From Alphaproteobacteria bacterium (GTDB lineage: Bacteria; Pseudomonadota; Alphaproteobacteria; RF32; CAG-239): 33,837 nucleotides of DNA. The notes beneath the pieces were generated by a model. That model saw only the letters and a list, made by a program, of their open reading frames with translations. It was not told the origin of the DNA and did not search any database. The stretch covers positions 1 to 33,837 of the forward strand of contig JAFVEP010000020.1 in NCBI GenBank assembly GCA_017475935.1. Reading direction: 5' to 3'. Positions 15,579-24,647 of this stretch are shown one piece after another. How positions within the stretch are numbered: position 1 is the stretch's first letter; each line of letters starts with the position of its first letter. The translations under genes and the position numbers were made by a program.

Positions 15579-15715
15579 TTGAAAATTAAAAAAAAACAGT
15601 ATATTTTGAGCGCACTTCCGAGAATGAAGATTCGGTAAAAGCCGTTTCTCGTTGCAGATATGAGGTTTGTAACTATCGGGACAATAATGTTAATAAATAA
15701 AAAAAAGGAAAAAAG
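15579..15715 (+). promoter_or_regulatory. Promoter-like sequence and structured leader of rpsD
   Basis: TTGAAA (15579-15584) and TATATT (15600-15605) are 15 bases apart, shorter than ideal. If used, the rpsD mRNA has a leader of about 100 bases. It contains a hairpin: GAGAA pairs with TTCTC around an inner CGG-TAAAAG-CCG. S4 represses its own synthesis in several bacteria, so the leader could be an autoregulatory site, but no known S4 leader was recognised. Confidence 0.35.
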
Positions 15716-16330
15716 ATGAAAAGTATTGTTTCTGCAAAGAAAAAAAACAGCCGTCGCTATGGGGATAACCTTTGGGGTGACGCAAACAGCCCGTATAATA
15801 AAAGATCTTACGGACCGGGACAACATGGTCAGAGAAGAAAGAAAATTACGGACTATGGTCAGCAATTAATTGCTAAACAAAAATTGAAAGTTTATTACGG
15901 AAATATTTCGGAAAAACAATTCAGCAAATATTATGCCGAAGCTATTCGTCGTACCGGTGATAGCGCGGAAAACCTGATCGGTTTGTTGGAATCTCGCTTG
16001 GATAATCTGGTTTATAAGGCAAAATTTGCTTCAACCGTGTTCGCAGCTCGTCAGTTCGTAAACCATGGTCATGTAACGGTTAACGGTAAGAAGGTTAATA
16101 TTCCTTCATACATGGTTAAAGCCGGTGATGTGATCGAAGTTCGCGAAAAATCAAAAGGTTTGGCTTGTGTTGCTGTGGCAATGGAATCGCAAAATCGTGA
16201 TTTTCCGGGATATCTGGAAGTTGATGCGAAAAAATTGACGGCGAAATATACATTTGTACCGAAATTTGATGATGTTCCGTATCCTGCTGTTATGGAACCG
16301 AATTTGGTGGTCGAATACTACTCTCGTTAA
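15716..16330 (+). CDS. rpsD: 30S ribosomal protein S4
   Basis: S4 nucleates 30S assembly and acts in translational fidelity. The 204-residue protein shows the family parts: [20 protein letters not shown] then [23 protein letters not shown], and the S4 RNA-binding domain with [20 protein letters not shown] and [20 protein letters not shown]. It stands as its own transcription unit with AAAAGGAAAAAAG before the ATG and a terminator after the stop. A separate location from the alpha operon is usual in alphaproteobacteria. Confidence 0.98.
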   Translation: MKSIVSAKKKNSRRYGDNLWGDANSPYNKRSYGPGQHGQRRKKITDYGQQLIAKQKLKVYYGNISEKQFSKYYAEAIRRTGDSAENLIGLLESRLDNLVYKAKFASTVFAARQFVNHGHVTVNGKKVNIPSYMVKAGDVIEVREKSKGLACVAVAMESQNRDFPGYLEVDAKKLTAKYTFVPKFDDVPYPAVMEPNLVVEYYSR

Positions 16331-16344
16331 TTTGGCAGAGCGTT

Positions 16345-16379
16345 ACAAAAAAATCCCGTCATCAAACGGGATTTTTTGT
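16345..16379. terminator. Bidirectional terminator between rpsD and trxB
   Basis: ACAAAAAAATCCCGT pairs with ACGGGATTTTTTGT (one bulged A) around a CATCAA loop. As on one side and Ts on the other serve both the rpsD and the minus-strand trxB transcripts. Confidence 0.9.
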
Positions 16380-16394
16380 TATGACAAAGCTTGT

Positions 16395-17321
16395 CTATAA
16401 AAATTTGATAGCTTCAAGCGCTGCTTTGGCGCCGCAGGCTGCCGCAATAACCGCTTGCCGGTACGGATTGCACACATCACCGGCTGCGAAAATACCGCGG
16501 ATATCGGTGGAACAACCATCGCTTTTGGTAACAATATATCCGCCTGAATCTAACTTGAGATAACGCCGGAATAATTCCGTGTTCGGGTGGTGTCCGATAG
16601 CCACAAAAACACCGGAAACATCTAAATAACGGACTTTATCGGTTTTAACATGATGAATTTTTAAACCGGTCACTTCCAACGGTTTGTCCGTTCCCAAAAC
16701 TTCTTCGACCTCACTGTCCCATAATACGGTGATTTTGCGATTTTGATATAAACGTTGCTTTAAAACATGTTCGGCGCGAAAAGAATGCCGGCGATGGACA
16801 ACGTAAACCTTGTCGACAAAGTTGGTTAAATAAAGCGCTTCTTCAAGAGCGGAATTGCCGCCGCCGATCACGGCAACCTCTTTCCCGCGGTAAAAAAATC
16901 CGTCGCATGTGGCACAGGAAGAAACGCCGTGCCCGATATATTTTTGCTCGCTCGCCAGACCGAGCCACTTAACCGAAGCACCGGTTGCAATGATGATGGA
17001 TTTTGATATATAGCAATTTCCGCCGGTTGAATTGCACACAAAAGGATAGTCAAAAAAGTCAACTTCGGTGATTTCGTCGTCAATGGTATGAACGCCTTGA
17101 AGTTTTGCTTGTTCCTGCATTTGCTCCATCAATTGGTATCCGCTCAGCGGACGCACAAATCCCGGATAATTTTCGACCTCGCTGGATAAGGTTAATTGTC
17201 CGCCCTTTTGTGAACCGGCGACAACCAGTGCGTCGATACCGGCTCTGGCCGCATATATGCCGGCGGTATAACCGGCCGGCCCCGATCCCATGATTAAAAG
17301 ATCTGCTCTGTATTCTGCCAT
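16395..17321 (-). CDS. trxB: Thioredoxin reductase (NADPH)
   Basis: A 308-residue FAD enzyme that reduces thioredoxin with NADPH in the cytoplasm. It has the FAD-binding GSGPAG (12-17), the redox-active CATC (Cys136 and Cys139), the NADPH-binding GGGNSALEEA, the HRRHSFRA segment that selects NADPH, and the C-terminal GIFAAGDV. I start at 17321 because AGGAG lies at the proper distance; five more codons upstream are in frame. The gene is divergent from a ferredoxin gene. All catalytic parts are intact. Confidence 0.96.
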   Translation of the reverse strand: MAEYRADLLIMGSGPAGYTAGIYAARAGIDALVVAGSQKGGQLTLSSEVENYPGFVRPLSGYQLMEQMQEQAKLQGVHTIDDEITEVDFFDYPFVCNSTGGNCYISKSIIIATGASVKWLGLASEQKYIGHGVSSCATCDGFFYRGKEVAVIGGGNSALEEALYLTNFVDKVYVVHRRHSFRAEHVLKQRLYQNRKITVLWDSEVEEVLGTDKPLEVTGLKIHHVKTDKVRYLDVSGVFVAIGHHPNTELFRRYLKLDSGGYIVTKSDGCSTDIRGIFAAGDVCNPYRQAVIAAACGAKAALEAIKFL

Positions 17322-17408
17322 AATTGTTCTCCTCATCGGCTCAGATATTCATTTTGTCAGCAAATTCAAGCACTGCCGAAAATTTTTTCCGCATATATGA
17401 AAAAAAAC

Positions 17409-17436
17409 TTGATTTTTGTAAAAAAAAGAATAAACT
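17409..17436 (+). promoter_or_regulatory. Promoter-like sequence for the ferredoxin gene
   Basis: TTGATT (17409-17414), 16 bases, TAAACT (17431-17436), about 40 bases before the ferredoxin start. Confidence 0.5.
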
Positions 17437-17477
17437 CAGCTCTCATCTGTTGGGTTATGTATTAAAGGAGAAAAAAT

Positions 17478-17717
17478 ATGCCTTCAGTTATTAACAATAA
17501 TTGCGTTAAATGCGGTGCTTGTGCGGCAATTTGTCCGGTTAGTGCTATGCATATCAGTGATTCACAATATGTGATTGATCCGGATACATGTATTGATTGC
17601 GGTGCTTGTATTGCCGAATGTCCGCAGAGTGCTATCTGCAATGATGCGGAGGCCAGCGAAGAGGCCATTAAATTTAATGCTGAGCAAGCAAAAGTTTGTC
17701 CGAGCGCAAACGACTAG
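17478..17717 (+). CDS. 2[4Fe-4S] ferredoxin
   Basis: A 79-residue ferredoxin with two complete cluster motifs: CVKCGACAAICPVSAMHIS and CIDCGACIAECPQSAI. Both follow CxxCxxCxxxCP, so two [4Fe-4S] clusters are expected, as in clostridial-type ferredoxins used in low-potential electron transfer. The C-terminal 25 residues are acidic without further cysteines until VCPSAND. AAAGGAG precedes the ATG. A single-gene unit with its own promoter and terminator. The electron partner is not evident here. Confidence 0.95.
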   Translation: MPSVINNNCVKCGACAAICPVSAMHISDSQYVIDPDTCIDCGACIAECPQSAICNDAEASEEAIKFNAEQAKVCPSAND

Positions 17718-17733
17718 TTTTTATAAACGATTC

Positions 17734-17763
17734 GGCTCAGAGGGAAACTTCTGAGCCTTTTTT
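17734..17763 (+). terminator. Intrinsic terminator after the ferredoxin gene
   Basis: GGCTCAG pairs with CTGAGCC around a ten-base loop, followed by TTTTTT. It lies only eight bases before the start of the next gene. Confidence 0.85.
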
Positions 17764-17770
17764 ATTGAAG

Positions 17771-18523
17771 ATGTCGAAATTTATATACACAAACGATTAT
17801 TTGCTGGATAAAAAGGTCAGAATTTTTCAGCCGGTTGAAGGCTATCGCGCCTCAACGGATGCTGTTTTGCTGTCCGCCGCTGTCGGAGCAGATGTTAAAA
17901 ACATCAGAATCCTTGATGTCGGATCCGGAACCGGTGCTGTTTCGCTGTGCTTGGCACATCGCTTGAAAGAATGCCATGTGCAGATTTACGGACTGGAGCT
18001 GCAAGAAGATTTGGCCACGCTGTCGGACATGAGCGCGCGGGAAAATAATTTTGATTTTTTGAAATATTATCAGGCAGATATACGCACAAAGCTGCAATTG
18101 CCGGAAATAAAACCTTGTTCGTTTGATATTGTGGTGACCAATCCGCCGTATAGCGAACACGATATGCCTTCGCCGAAAACAAGCAAAGCGACTGCGCATA
18201 ATTTGCATGATTTTGACTTAAACGGCTGGCTTTTGTTCTGTTTGAAAATGCTGAAACCTTTCGGGCGTCTTTACATGGTTCATCGCAGTGAAACATTGCC
18301 GCAAATTTGTTACACATTTTATCGCAAAGCCGGTGATATGCAAGTGATTCCGATTTATTCGAAAGCCGGTCAGCCGGCCAAGCGCATTGTCGTATCGGTA
18401 CGCAAAGATGCTAAAACACCCTGCCGGATTGCCGAACCTTTTGTGATGCATGATTCTGACGGAAATTATACGCCGGCGGCACAAAAAATATTGCGCGGCG
18501 GTTGTTCTTTTGAGCAGCTGTAA
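17771..18523 (+). CDS. tRNA1(Val) (adenine37-N6)-methyltransferase-like protein
   Basis: A 250-residue class I methyltransferase. It carries the SAM motif ILDVGSGTGAVSL (47-59) and the catalytic NPPY (124-127) in VVTNPPYSEHDM. The N-terminal KVRIFQPVEGYRASTDAVLL is characteristic of the TrmN6/YfiC family (COG4123), which methylates A37 of tRNA-Val. A longer frame opens at a TTG at 17696, but it would run through the ferredoxin stop and terminator. The start at 17771 has a poor ribosome binding site (TTGAAG). The N6-adenine chemistry is secure, the exact RNA target less so. Confidence 0.85.
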   Translation: MSKFIYTNDYLLDKKVRIFQPVEGYRASTDAVLLSAAVGADVKNIRILDVGSGTGAVSLCLAHRLKECHVQIYGLELQEDLATLSDMSARENNFDFLKYYQADIRTKLQLPEIKPCSFDIVVTNPPYSEHDMPSPKTSKATAHNLHDFDLNGWLLFCLKMLKPFGRLYMVHRSETLPQICYTFYRKAGDMQVIPIYSKAGQPAKRIVVSVRKDAKTPCRIAEPFVMHDSDGNYTPAAQKILRGGCSFEQL

Positions 18524-18530
18524 TTTAATC

Positions 18531-18559
18531 TTGTTTTTACGTTTCTGTTGTAATATAAA
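18531..18559 (+). promoter_or_regulatory. Promoter of the LprI-like gene
   Basis: TTGTTT (18531-18536), 17 bases, TATAAA (18554-18559), 21 bases before the ATG. Confidence 0.6.
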
Positions 18560-18580
18560 CAAAAATAAGGAGATTCGAAG

Positions 18581-19621
18581 ATGACAAAGTTTTTGCTGAT
18601 GCTTTTTTTGACTCTGGCCTTAACTCGGCCGATTTCAGCCGCCATGCCGCAATATGAAGATGATGCCGAATTCAGACATTGTGAAAAGATAACCAATGAT
18701 TTGAACAGCTGTGTGGCCGAACAAGATAAACGTGTGGTGGACGATATTAAAGCTCTTTATCGGAACATTTTGGGAAATTCCGCCATCTTGTCATGGAATA
18801 AAGATTTGGCCGCCAGCCGGCAGATTTTGCAGGACATGTATTCAAGCTTTATTGCTTATCGCACCCGCATTTGCTCGGTTGCCGAAAAAGCCTCGAAATA
18901 TACGGCCAATCTGATTGATGAAAAATATGTCTGCCCGCTCTATAATGACCAGCGGCATCGTGATCTGCTCGAAAATGCCCTGATGCTGATGAACAGAAAA
19001 GCACCGAGCAATCCGGCTGCGCTTAATTACCTGAAGGTTGATGAACATGACGAGGCTTATAATGAATGCATCGGTAAAAAAGAAAATACCAAAGCGGTAT
19101 GTCTTGCGCAGGAATTGGCGCGTACCAATGATTCGATCAAAGAATATTATCAATATGCTCTTGCCGATGAGCATATCGGAAAGTGGAATAACGGACCGGA
19201 TTTGAAAAAAGGTAATTACCGCGATATGTTTGATAGCTGGATTGCTTATCGTAACCGCATGTGTTCACTGGCAGTTTGGGCGTACAAATATGCCTATACA
19301 ACCCAAGCCTTATCGCTTGACGAGTGTCTTTTAGCTTTTAATAAAGAAAAAGAAACGGCGATGGATGGTGTTCTGACGGCGGCGAACTCAGCGCTGGATG
19401 ATCCGTCGGAATACGAGGATTATAACGGCGAAGAAGTGTATGATGAAAACGATATTTATTCGAATGATGACGGCGGAGAAGCTGCCGGTAAAGCCATTAC
19501 ACCGCTGACGGAAAAAATTAAATCCGGTTTCAAAAATAAAGATTTTGATCTGACACCTGATGAAGATAAACCGCAGCAGGAAGCGGAGAAAAATACCAAT
19601 ACTCCGGCGTGGGCGCGGTAA
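18581..19621 (+). CDS. Secreted protein with two LprI/DUF1311-like domains
   Basis: A 346-residue protein with a signal peptide (MTKFLLMLFLTLALTRPISA). Two copies of a Cys-rich helical unit follow, at about residues 34-120 and 155-250. Each has a leading CEKITNDLNSC or CIGKKENTKAVC, a middle Trp, and a closing IAYRTRICSVAEKA or IAYRNRMCSLAVWA. This is the pattern of the LprI-like DUF1311 family, in which single domains are usual; mycobacterial LprI inhibits lysozyme. The C-terminal 80 residues are acidic and disordered. It probably acts in the periplasm or envelope. AAGGAGATTCGAAG precedes the ATG. Confidence 0.75.
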   Translation: MTKFLLMLFLTLALTRPISAAMPQYEDDAEFRHCEKITNDLNSCVAEQDKRVVDDIKALYRNILGNSAILSWNKDLAASRQILQDMYSSFIAYRTRICSVAEKASKYTANLIDEKYVCPLYNDQRHRDLLENALMLMNRKAPSNPAALNYLKVDEHDEAYNECIGKKENTKAVCLAQELARTNDSIKEYYQYALADEHIGKWNNGPDLKKGNYRDMFDSWIAYRNRMCSLAVWAYKYAYTTQALSLDECLLAFNKEKETAMDGVLTAANSALDDPSEYEDYNGEEVYDENDIYSNDDGGEAAGKAITPLTEKIKSGFKNKDFDLTPDEDKPQQEAEKNTNTPAWAR

Positions 19622-19641
19622 TTTAAGAGTTTTTTAATAAA

Positions 19642-19701
19642 TATACATACCTGAATGTATAAAAAAAATGTTGCGCTTATTTCATTTTGCTTTATACATA
19701 C
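19642..19701 (+). promoter_or_regulatory. AcrR-like operator and promoter of the tetR gene
   Basis: A 20-base palindrome, TATACAT-ACCTGA-ATGTATA (19642-19661), resembles the AcrR box of E. coli. Its left nine bases TATACATAC recur at 19693-19701. A promoter-like pair TTGCGC (19671-19676) and TATACA (19693-19698) places that second half-site on the -10 box, so binding by the encoded regulator would block its own transcription. Confidence 0.6.
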
Positions 19702-19729
19702 TTTTTGGTAAATAAATATAGGTGGTATA

Positions 19730-20374
19730 ATGCGCAGAACCAAAGAAGATGCCGAACAAACACGGCGGGATATTCTTGCCTCCGCAATGGATATCTTTTA
19801 TGAGAAGGGTTATTCAAAAACAACCTTCGATGAAATAGCTAAACGTATTAATTTAACCAAAGGTGCCGTTTATTGGTATTTTCGCAATAAGCCGGATATT
19901 GTTGCGGCGTTGATCAATGAGTTTGCCACACAGCATATGGTGCTGATTGAAGAATTTTTGGCAAAGCGTCAGGAGGCTGATTTTCAAGACATTATAGATG
20001 TGGAACTTCTCATTAACGAACATATTCGGCAGGATCAGAAATTTTCCAAGTTTTTGTTTTTTATAACTTGTCAGATGGAATGGAGTGAAACGATTATCAG
20101 CAAAATTATGCCCTCCATTGAGCAGACGAAAAAAATTACCCGAGACCTGTTTACCAATATGCTGATGGATTTACAAAAACAAAATAAAATTTCAGCGCAA
20201 ATCGATATTTCAACAATTGCCGATATTTTAATCAGTCTTTACGGCGGCCTCTTAGAGGGGTATTTTACAAAGCGCTTGTATCATGACTTTGATGAGCTGG
20301 TTAAAATCGGCTTTAATTTAATTTTTAACAGTATTAAGGCAAATGGAGTACAAAATGAAAATCAGTTATCCTGA
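19730..20374 (+). CDS. TetR/AcrR family transcriptional regulator
   Basis: A 214-residue TetR-type repressor. The N-terminal helix-turn-helix is clear: RRDILASAMDIFYEKGYSKT then TFDEIAKRINLTKGAVYWYF, followed by RNKPDIVAALI. The rest is the helical ligand-binding and dimer domain, of the length seen in AcrR. It overlaps the RND adaptor start and lies behind an AcrR-like palindrome. It very probably represses the efflux genes that follow and itself. AGGTGG precedes the ATG. Confidence 0.92.
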   Translation: MRRTKEDAEQTRRDILASAMDIFYEKGYSKTTFDEIAKRINLTKGAVYWYFRNKPDIVAALINEFATQHMVLIEEFLAKRQEADFQDIIDVELLINEHIRQDQKFSKFLFFITCQMEWSETIISKIMPSIEQTKKITRDLFTNMLMDLQKQNKISAQIDISTIADILISLYGGLLEGYFTKRLYHDFDELVKIGFNLIFNSIKANGVQNENQLS

Positions 20375-21524
20375 TCTTAAAGAAATTTCGAAAAAAATTG
20401 CTATTTTTGTGGTGTGTGCTTCCGTCGGTTGGTATTTGAAAGGACGCCTTTCTCCCGGTATGGGTACGCCGATGGGCGCCGGAGAGGTTTATGTTGTGGC
20501 ACAAAAAGTCGAAAATAAGGATATATCGGCATTTAACGATAAAATTTCCTACATTGAAGCCATTAATGAAGTGAATATCTTGCCGAAAGTAACGGGGACG
20601 ATTAAAAAAATATTGTTTGCCGAAGGAAGCTTGGTGAATGAAGACGATGTTTTGATTGAAATTGATCCGTCAAAATATCAGGCGGCCTATGACTTGGCTA
20701 AAGCGCGCTTAGACAGTGCGCAGGCTAATTTTGTAAAAGCAGAGAGAGATTATAACCGTCAGGTGAAATTAAGCAGTGAAAAATTTGCCTCCAAAGCAAC
20801 TTTTGATACGGCGGAAAGTATATATCTTCAGGCCAAAGCGGCTGTCGAAGAAGCAAAGGCCAATTTAGATGTAGCGACCATTGATTTGAATAACACCAAA
20901 GTGAAAGCGCCGATCAGCGGTAAAATCGGTAAAGCCTTGGTGACAAAGGGAAACTATGTGGTGGCATCCAGTGTGATTTTGGCGAAAATTGTACAGGTGA
21001 ATCCGGTTCGTCTGAGTTTTTCTTTGACGGATAAGGAAGCGGCCACGCTTAAACGCGACGTTAATCCGCAGGATTTGAGCGCTAAAATCCGCCTGACGAC
21101 CGGCGATATCGTGAGTGAAAAAGTTGTCGGCATTTTTTATGATAATGCGGTGAATACAAATACGGCAACACTTTCTGTTTATGCGGACATTGCCAATGAT
21201 TCGCAATATCTGATTCCGGGAAATTATGTGCAGTCGGCGATCTCGGACAATGAGCAGGTTTTTGCCGCCGTCGTTCCGCAAACAGCCCTCAATTATGACA
21301 AAGACGGGGCGTTTGTTTATATTGCCCGCATTGATCCGCAAAAGAGCAAAGACAACGATCTGCACGGCATGGCAGAGCAACGGCGCGTTGTTTTGGGAGA
21401 TACGCTTAACGGCTCGGAACAGATTGTTTTGAAAGGCTTAAATCCGGACGAATTGGTGATTATCCAAGGTAACGTGAAAATCAGAAATGAATCGCAAATT
21501 AAAATCGGAATTGCAGAAAAATAA
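20355..21524 (+). CDS. RND efflux periplasmic adaptor (membrane fusion protein)
   Basis: A 389-residue adaptor of the AcrA/MexA kind. It has an N-terminal membrane anchor (IAIFVVCASVGWYLKG, without lipobox). It also has the biotinyl-lipoyl-like halves (NEVNILPKVTGTIKKILFAE and NTKVKAPISGKIGKALVTKG) flanking a coiled hairpin (LAKARLDSAQANFVKAERDY), and a beta-barrel domain. I place the start at 20355, with GGAG six bases upstream; an ATG at 20343 also exists. Both overlap the end of the tetR gene, which suggests coupling. It links the pump to an outer-membrane channel, not encoded here. Confidence 0.93.
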   Translation: MKISYPDLKEISKKIAIFVVCASVGWYLKGRLSPGMGTPMGAGEVYVVAQKVENKDISAFNDKISYIEAINEVNILPKVTGTIKKILFAEGSLVNEDDVLIEIDPSKYQAAYDLAKARLDSAQANFVKAERDYNRQVKLSSEKFASKATFDTAESIYLQAKAAVEEAKANLDVATIDLNNTKVKAPISGKIGKALVTKGNYVVASSVILAKIVQVNPVRLSFSLTDKEAATLKRDVNPQDLSAKIRLTTGDIVSEKVVGIFYDNAVNTNTATLSVYADIANDSQYLIPGNYVQSAISDNEQVFAAVVPQTALNYDKDGAFVYIARIDPQKSKDNDLHGMAEQRRVVLGDTLNGSEQIVLKGLNPDELVIIQGNVKIRNESQIKIGIAEK

Positions 21525-21536
21525 AAGGGATAAGTT

Positions 21537-24500
21537 ATGTTTTCAAAGTTCTTTATTGAAAGACCGCGTTTTGCTGTTGTGATTGCCATTGTGATGGCGT
21601 TAGCCGGTGTTGTTTCAGTGTTGACAATGCCTATCGGTATGTATCCGGAAATTGCGCCGCCGGAAATCAGAGTTTCAACCACGTATATCGGCGCCAGTGC
21701 CGAAACGGTGGCAAACAATGTCGGCATTCCGCTGGAAAAGGCGATTAACGGTATTGAAAACATGCTTTATATGTCTTCAAATTCATATAATTCCGGCGCA
21801 TATAATCTTTCTATTGCCTTTGAAACGGGAACAGATCCGGACTTGGATCAGGTTAAAGTTCAAAACAGAATACAACAGGTGCTTGCGACGCTTCCGTCGG
21901 AAGTTCAAGATGTCGGTGTGACTGTTCAACGCCGTTCATCGGATATTTTGGCCTTTCTGCAAGTGACCTCGCCGAAAGGAACTTATGACAGCAACTACTT
22001 GAACAACTATGTGGAAAATAACATTAAAATTGCTTTAAGCCGTGCTTACGGTGTGGGCGAGGTGACGGTTCTCGGCGCGCCGACGAGCATGCGTGTGTGG
22101 ATTGATGCGGATAAAGCAACAGCCTTGAACATTCCGATCGATACGATCAAAAATGCCATTCGCAGTCAGAATGTGCAGCCGTCTTTAGGTTCGATCGGAT
22201 CTGCACCGGGTGATGGAAAACAGGTCTTGGTTTATTCTCTGGAAACAAAAGGCCGTTTGAATGATCCGAAAGACTTTGAAAATATCATCGTTCGTACGGC
22301 GGAAGAAGGCGGGTTGGTTAAATTGAAAGATATTGCCCGCGTTGAACTCGGCTCGGAAACGTATTTGATGCATTCAACCGTTGACGGCCGTCCGTCCGTG
22401 TCCATTATTATCAATAAATCTTCCGGCGCGAATGCCGTGAACGCCATGAAAGCGGTGAAAGCCGAATTGAAAAAGCTGGAACGCTTTTATCCGGAAGATT
22501 TGGAAGTTAAAATTTTTGTAGATACAACGGACTTTATTCTGGCATCAATCGAAGAGGTTTTCTTTACGCTGTTTTTAACATTCGGCTTGGTTGTTTTGGT
22601 TTGCTATCTCTTTTTGCAGGATTGGCGCGCAACACTTGTTCCTTCAATCGCCATTCCGGTTTCTATTTTGGCCACTTTTGCCGTGATGAAAGCACTTGGT
22701 TTCAACTTAAACATTTTAACCTTGTTCGGACTGGTTTTGGCGATCGGGTTGGTGGTTGATGATGCCATTGTCGTGGTTGAGCGAACCCTCTATCTGATGC
22801 AGGAGGAAAAACTTTCGCCGAAGCAAGCGGCTATTAAGGCGATGGAGCAGGTTTCCAGTGCGGTTGTTGCGACAACGTTGGTTTTGTTGGCTATTTTCGT
22901 ACCGATTGCGTTTATGGGCGGAATTACCGGAAAAATTTATCAGCAATTTGCCATTACCATATGTTTCGCCATTGCTTTTTCGGCGGTTAATGCGTTAACT
23001 TTATCACCGGCATTGTCGGCAACTTTCTTGCGGCCTTTTGAAATTAAAAAAACAGGATTTCTCGGCTTCTTCAATCGCTTTATTATCGGTTCGACAAACA
23101 AATATTTGGCAATTGTCGGTTATCTAGGGCGAAAAATCAGTGTGATTGCCTTCATTTTAGGTGTACTGTTTTTGACCGTCGGTTTCTTTTTGAAAATTAC
23201 ATCTACTTCATTTTTACCGAACGAAGATCAGGGCTTAATTATGATTAATGTTCAATTGCCGGAGGGAGCTTCCAACGTGCGTACGCAAGCGGTTAACGAT
23301 AAGATTCGCGCTGTGGCGCAAACCGAACCTTCGGTCAAATCGGTGATGAATCTTGAAGGATTCAGTATTATGGCCGGTCAGGGTGAAAATGTCGGCTTTG
23401 GTGTTTTGGCTTTGAAAAATTGGAAGGATCGTACAGCCGATTCGGAATTTTCGACCACGATTATGAACCGCTTGCAGGCTCAAACGGCGGCCTTTTCCGA
23501 AGCTCAAGTGCAAATGTTTGAAATGCCGGCCATACCGGGGCTTGGTGCGACAAATGCGATGGATTTTAAAATTCAGTCGGTGGAAAGCACGGACATGAAC
23601 GAACTCGAATCAGTGGTGCAAAACTTTACCATGCAGGCAATGGCTTTGCCGCAAATTATGCTGGCCTATTCGACGTATAATGCGCAAACACCGCATGCTT
23701 ATATTGAAATTGATCGGGAAAAAGCCGAATCTCTCGGCGTTCCGGTCGGCAGTATTTATTCTTCATTGCAAACCTATGTCGGTTCAAGCTATATCAATGA
23801 CATTAACATCGGTACACAGGTCAATAAAGTTAAAATTCAGGCGGATTGGAAATATCGGAAAGATTTGAGCAGCTTGGATAAAATATATGTTTTCAGCAAC
23901 AAAGGCGTGATGGTACCGTTGGGAAGTTTGATCAAGGTTAAAACGGTTCTGTTGCCGCGCGGCATTGAACGATATAATCAGTATCCGAGTGCAACAATTA
24001 ATGCCCGTTCCACGCCGGGATTCAGTTCCGGTGAGGCGATGCAGGCTTTAGAAGATTTGGCTGATCGGATTTTGCCGAAAGGTTATACTTACGCTTGGTC
24101 CGGTGCCAGCTTGCAAGAGAAAAACAATCAGGGGCAAATTTATTATATTATTGCCTTTGCCGTGTTGTTTGCCTATTTGTTCATGGTGGCGCAATATGAA
24201 AGCTGGATGATCCCGCTTTCCGTGATGCTGTCGGTGACAGCCGCCATGCTCGGTGCGTTGATCGGCTTGTTTGTAACGCGCATGCCGCTCAGTATTTACG
24301 CCCAACTCGGTCTCGTATTGTTGGTCGGTTTGGCGGCTAAAAATGCAATTTTGATTGTCGAATTTGCTCGAGATGCGCATAATCAAGGCGTGCCGATTAT
24401 CCGTGCGGCGCTGTATGGTACAAAAGAGCGGTTTCGCGCCGTATTAATGACCGCCAGCACGTTTATTTTGGGTGTTGCGCCGCTTGTTTGGGCATCCGGT

Positions 24501-24647
24501 GCATCGGCCGGAAGCCGTTCGGCCGTTGGGGTTCCTGTGTTTACGGGTATGATTATCGGAACATTGGCCGGATTGGTGCTTATTCCGCTGATGTATATTT
24601 TGATCCAAACAATCACTGACTATAAGAAAAACGATCAAAATGGCTGA
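21537..24647 (+). CDS. RND multidrug efflux pump, HAE1 (AcrB-like)
   Basis: A 1036-residue inner-membrane transporter with the AcrB layout: N-terminal MFSKFFIERPRFAVVIAIVM, two periplasmic porter loops and twelve membrane helices. Proton-relay residues are present: the Asp pair in GLVVDDAIVVVER (about 406-407) and the Lys in LVGLAAKNAILIVEFARD (about 934). It would export hydrophobic or amphiphilic compounds in exchange for protons. Length is normal. It follows the adaptor by 12 bases and overlaps rsmB by 8 bases. The outer-membrane TolC partner must be elsewhere. Confidence 0.95.
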   Translation: MFSKFFIERPRFAVVIAIVMALAGVVSVLTMPIGMYPEIAPPEIRVSTTYIGASAETVANNVGIPLEKAINGIENMLYMSSNSYNSGAYNLSIAFETGTDPDLDQVKVQNRIQQVLATLPSEVQDVGVTVQRRSSDILAFLQVTSPKGTYDSNYLNNYVENNIKIALSRAYGVGEVTVLGAPTSMRVWIDADKATALNIPIDTIKNAIRSQNVQPSLGSIGSAPGDGKQVLVYSLETKGRLNDPKDFENIIVRTAEEGGLVKLKDIARVELGSETYLMHSTVDGRPSVSIIINKSSGANAVNAMKAVKAELKKLERFYPEDLEVKIFVDTTDFILASIEEVFFTLFLTFGLVVLVCYLFLQDWRATLVPSIAIPVSILATFAVMKALGFNLNILTLFGLVLAIGLVVDDAIVVVERTLYLMQEEKLSPKQAAIKAMEQVSSAVVATTLVLLAIFVPIAFMGGITGKIYQQFAITICFAIAFSAVNALTLSPALSATFLRPFEIKKTGFLGFFNRFIIGSTNKYLAIVGYLGRKISVIAFILGVLFLTVGFFLKITSTSFLPNEDQGLIMINVQLPEGASNVRTQAVNDKIRAVAQTEPSVKSVMNLEGFSIMAGQGENVGFGVLALKNWKDRTADSEFSTTIMNRLQAQTAAFSEAQVQMFEMPAIPGLGATNAMDFKIQSVESTDMNELESVVQNFTMQAMALPQIMLAYSTYNAQTPHAYIEIDREKAESLGVPVGSIYSSLQTYVGSSYINDINIGTQVNKVKIQADWKYRKDLSSLDKIYVFSNKGVMVPLGSLIKVKTVLLPRGIERYNQYPSATINARSTPGFSSGEAMQALEDLADRILPKGYTYAWSGASLQEKNNQGQIYYIIAFAVLFAYLFMVAQYESWMIPLSVMLSVTAAMLGALIGLFVTRMPLSIYAQLGLVLLVGLAAKNAILIVEFARDAHNQGVPIIRAALYGTKERFRAVLMTASTFILGVAPLVWASGASAGSRSAVGVPVFTGMIIGTLAGLVLIPLMYILIQTITDYKKNDQNG

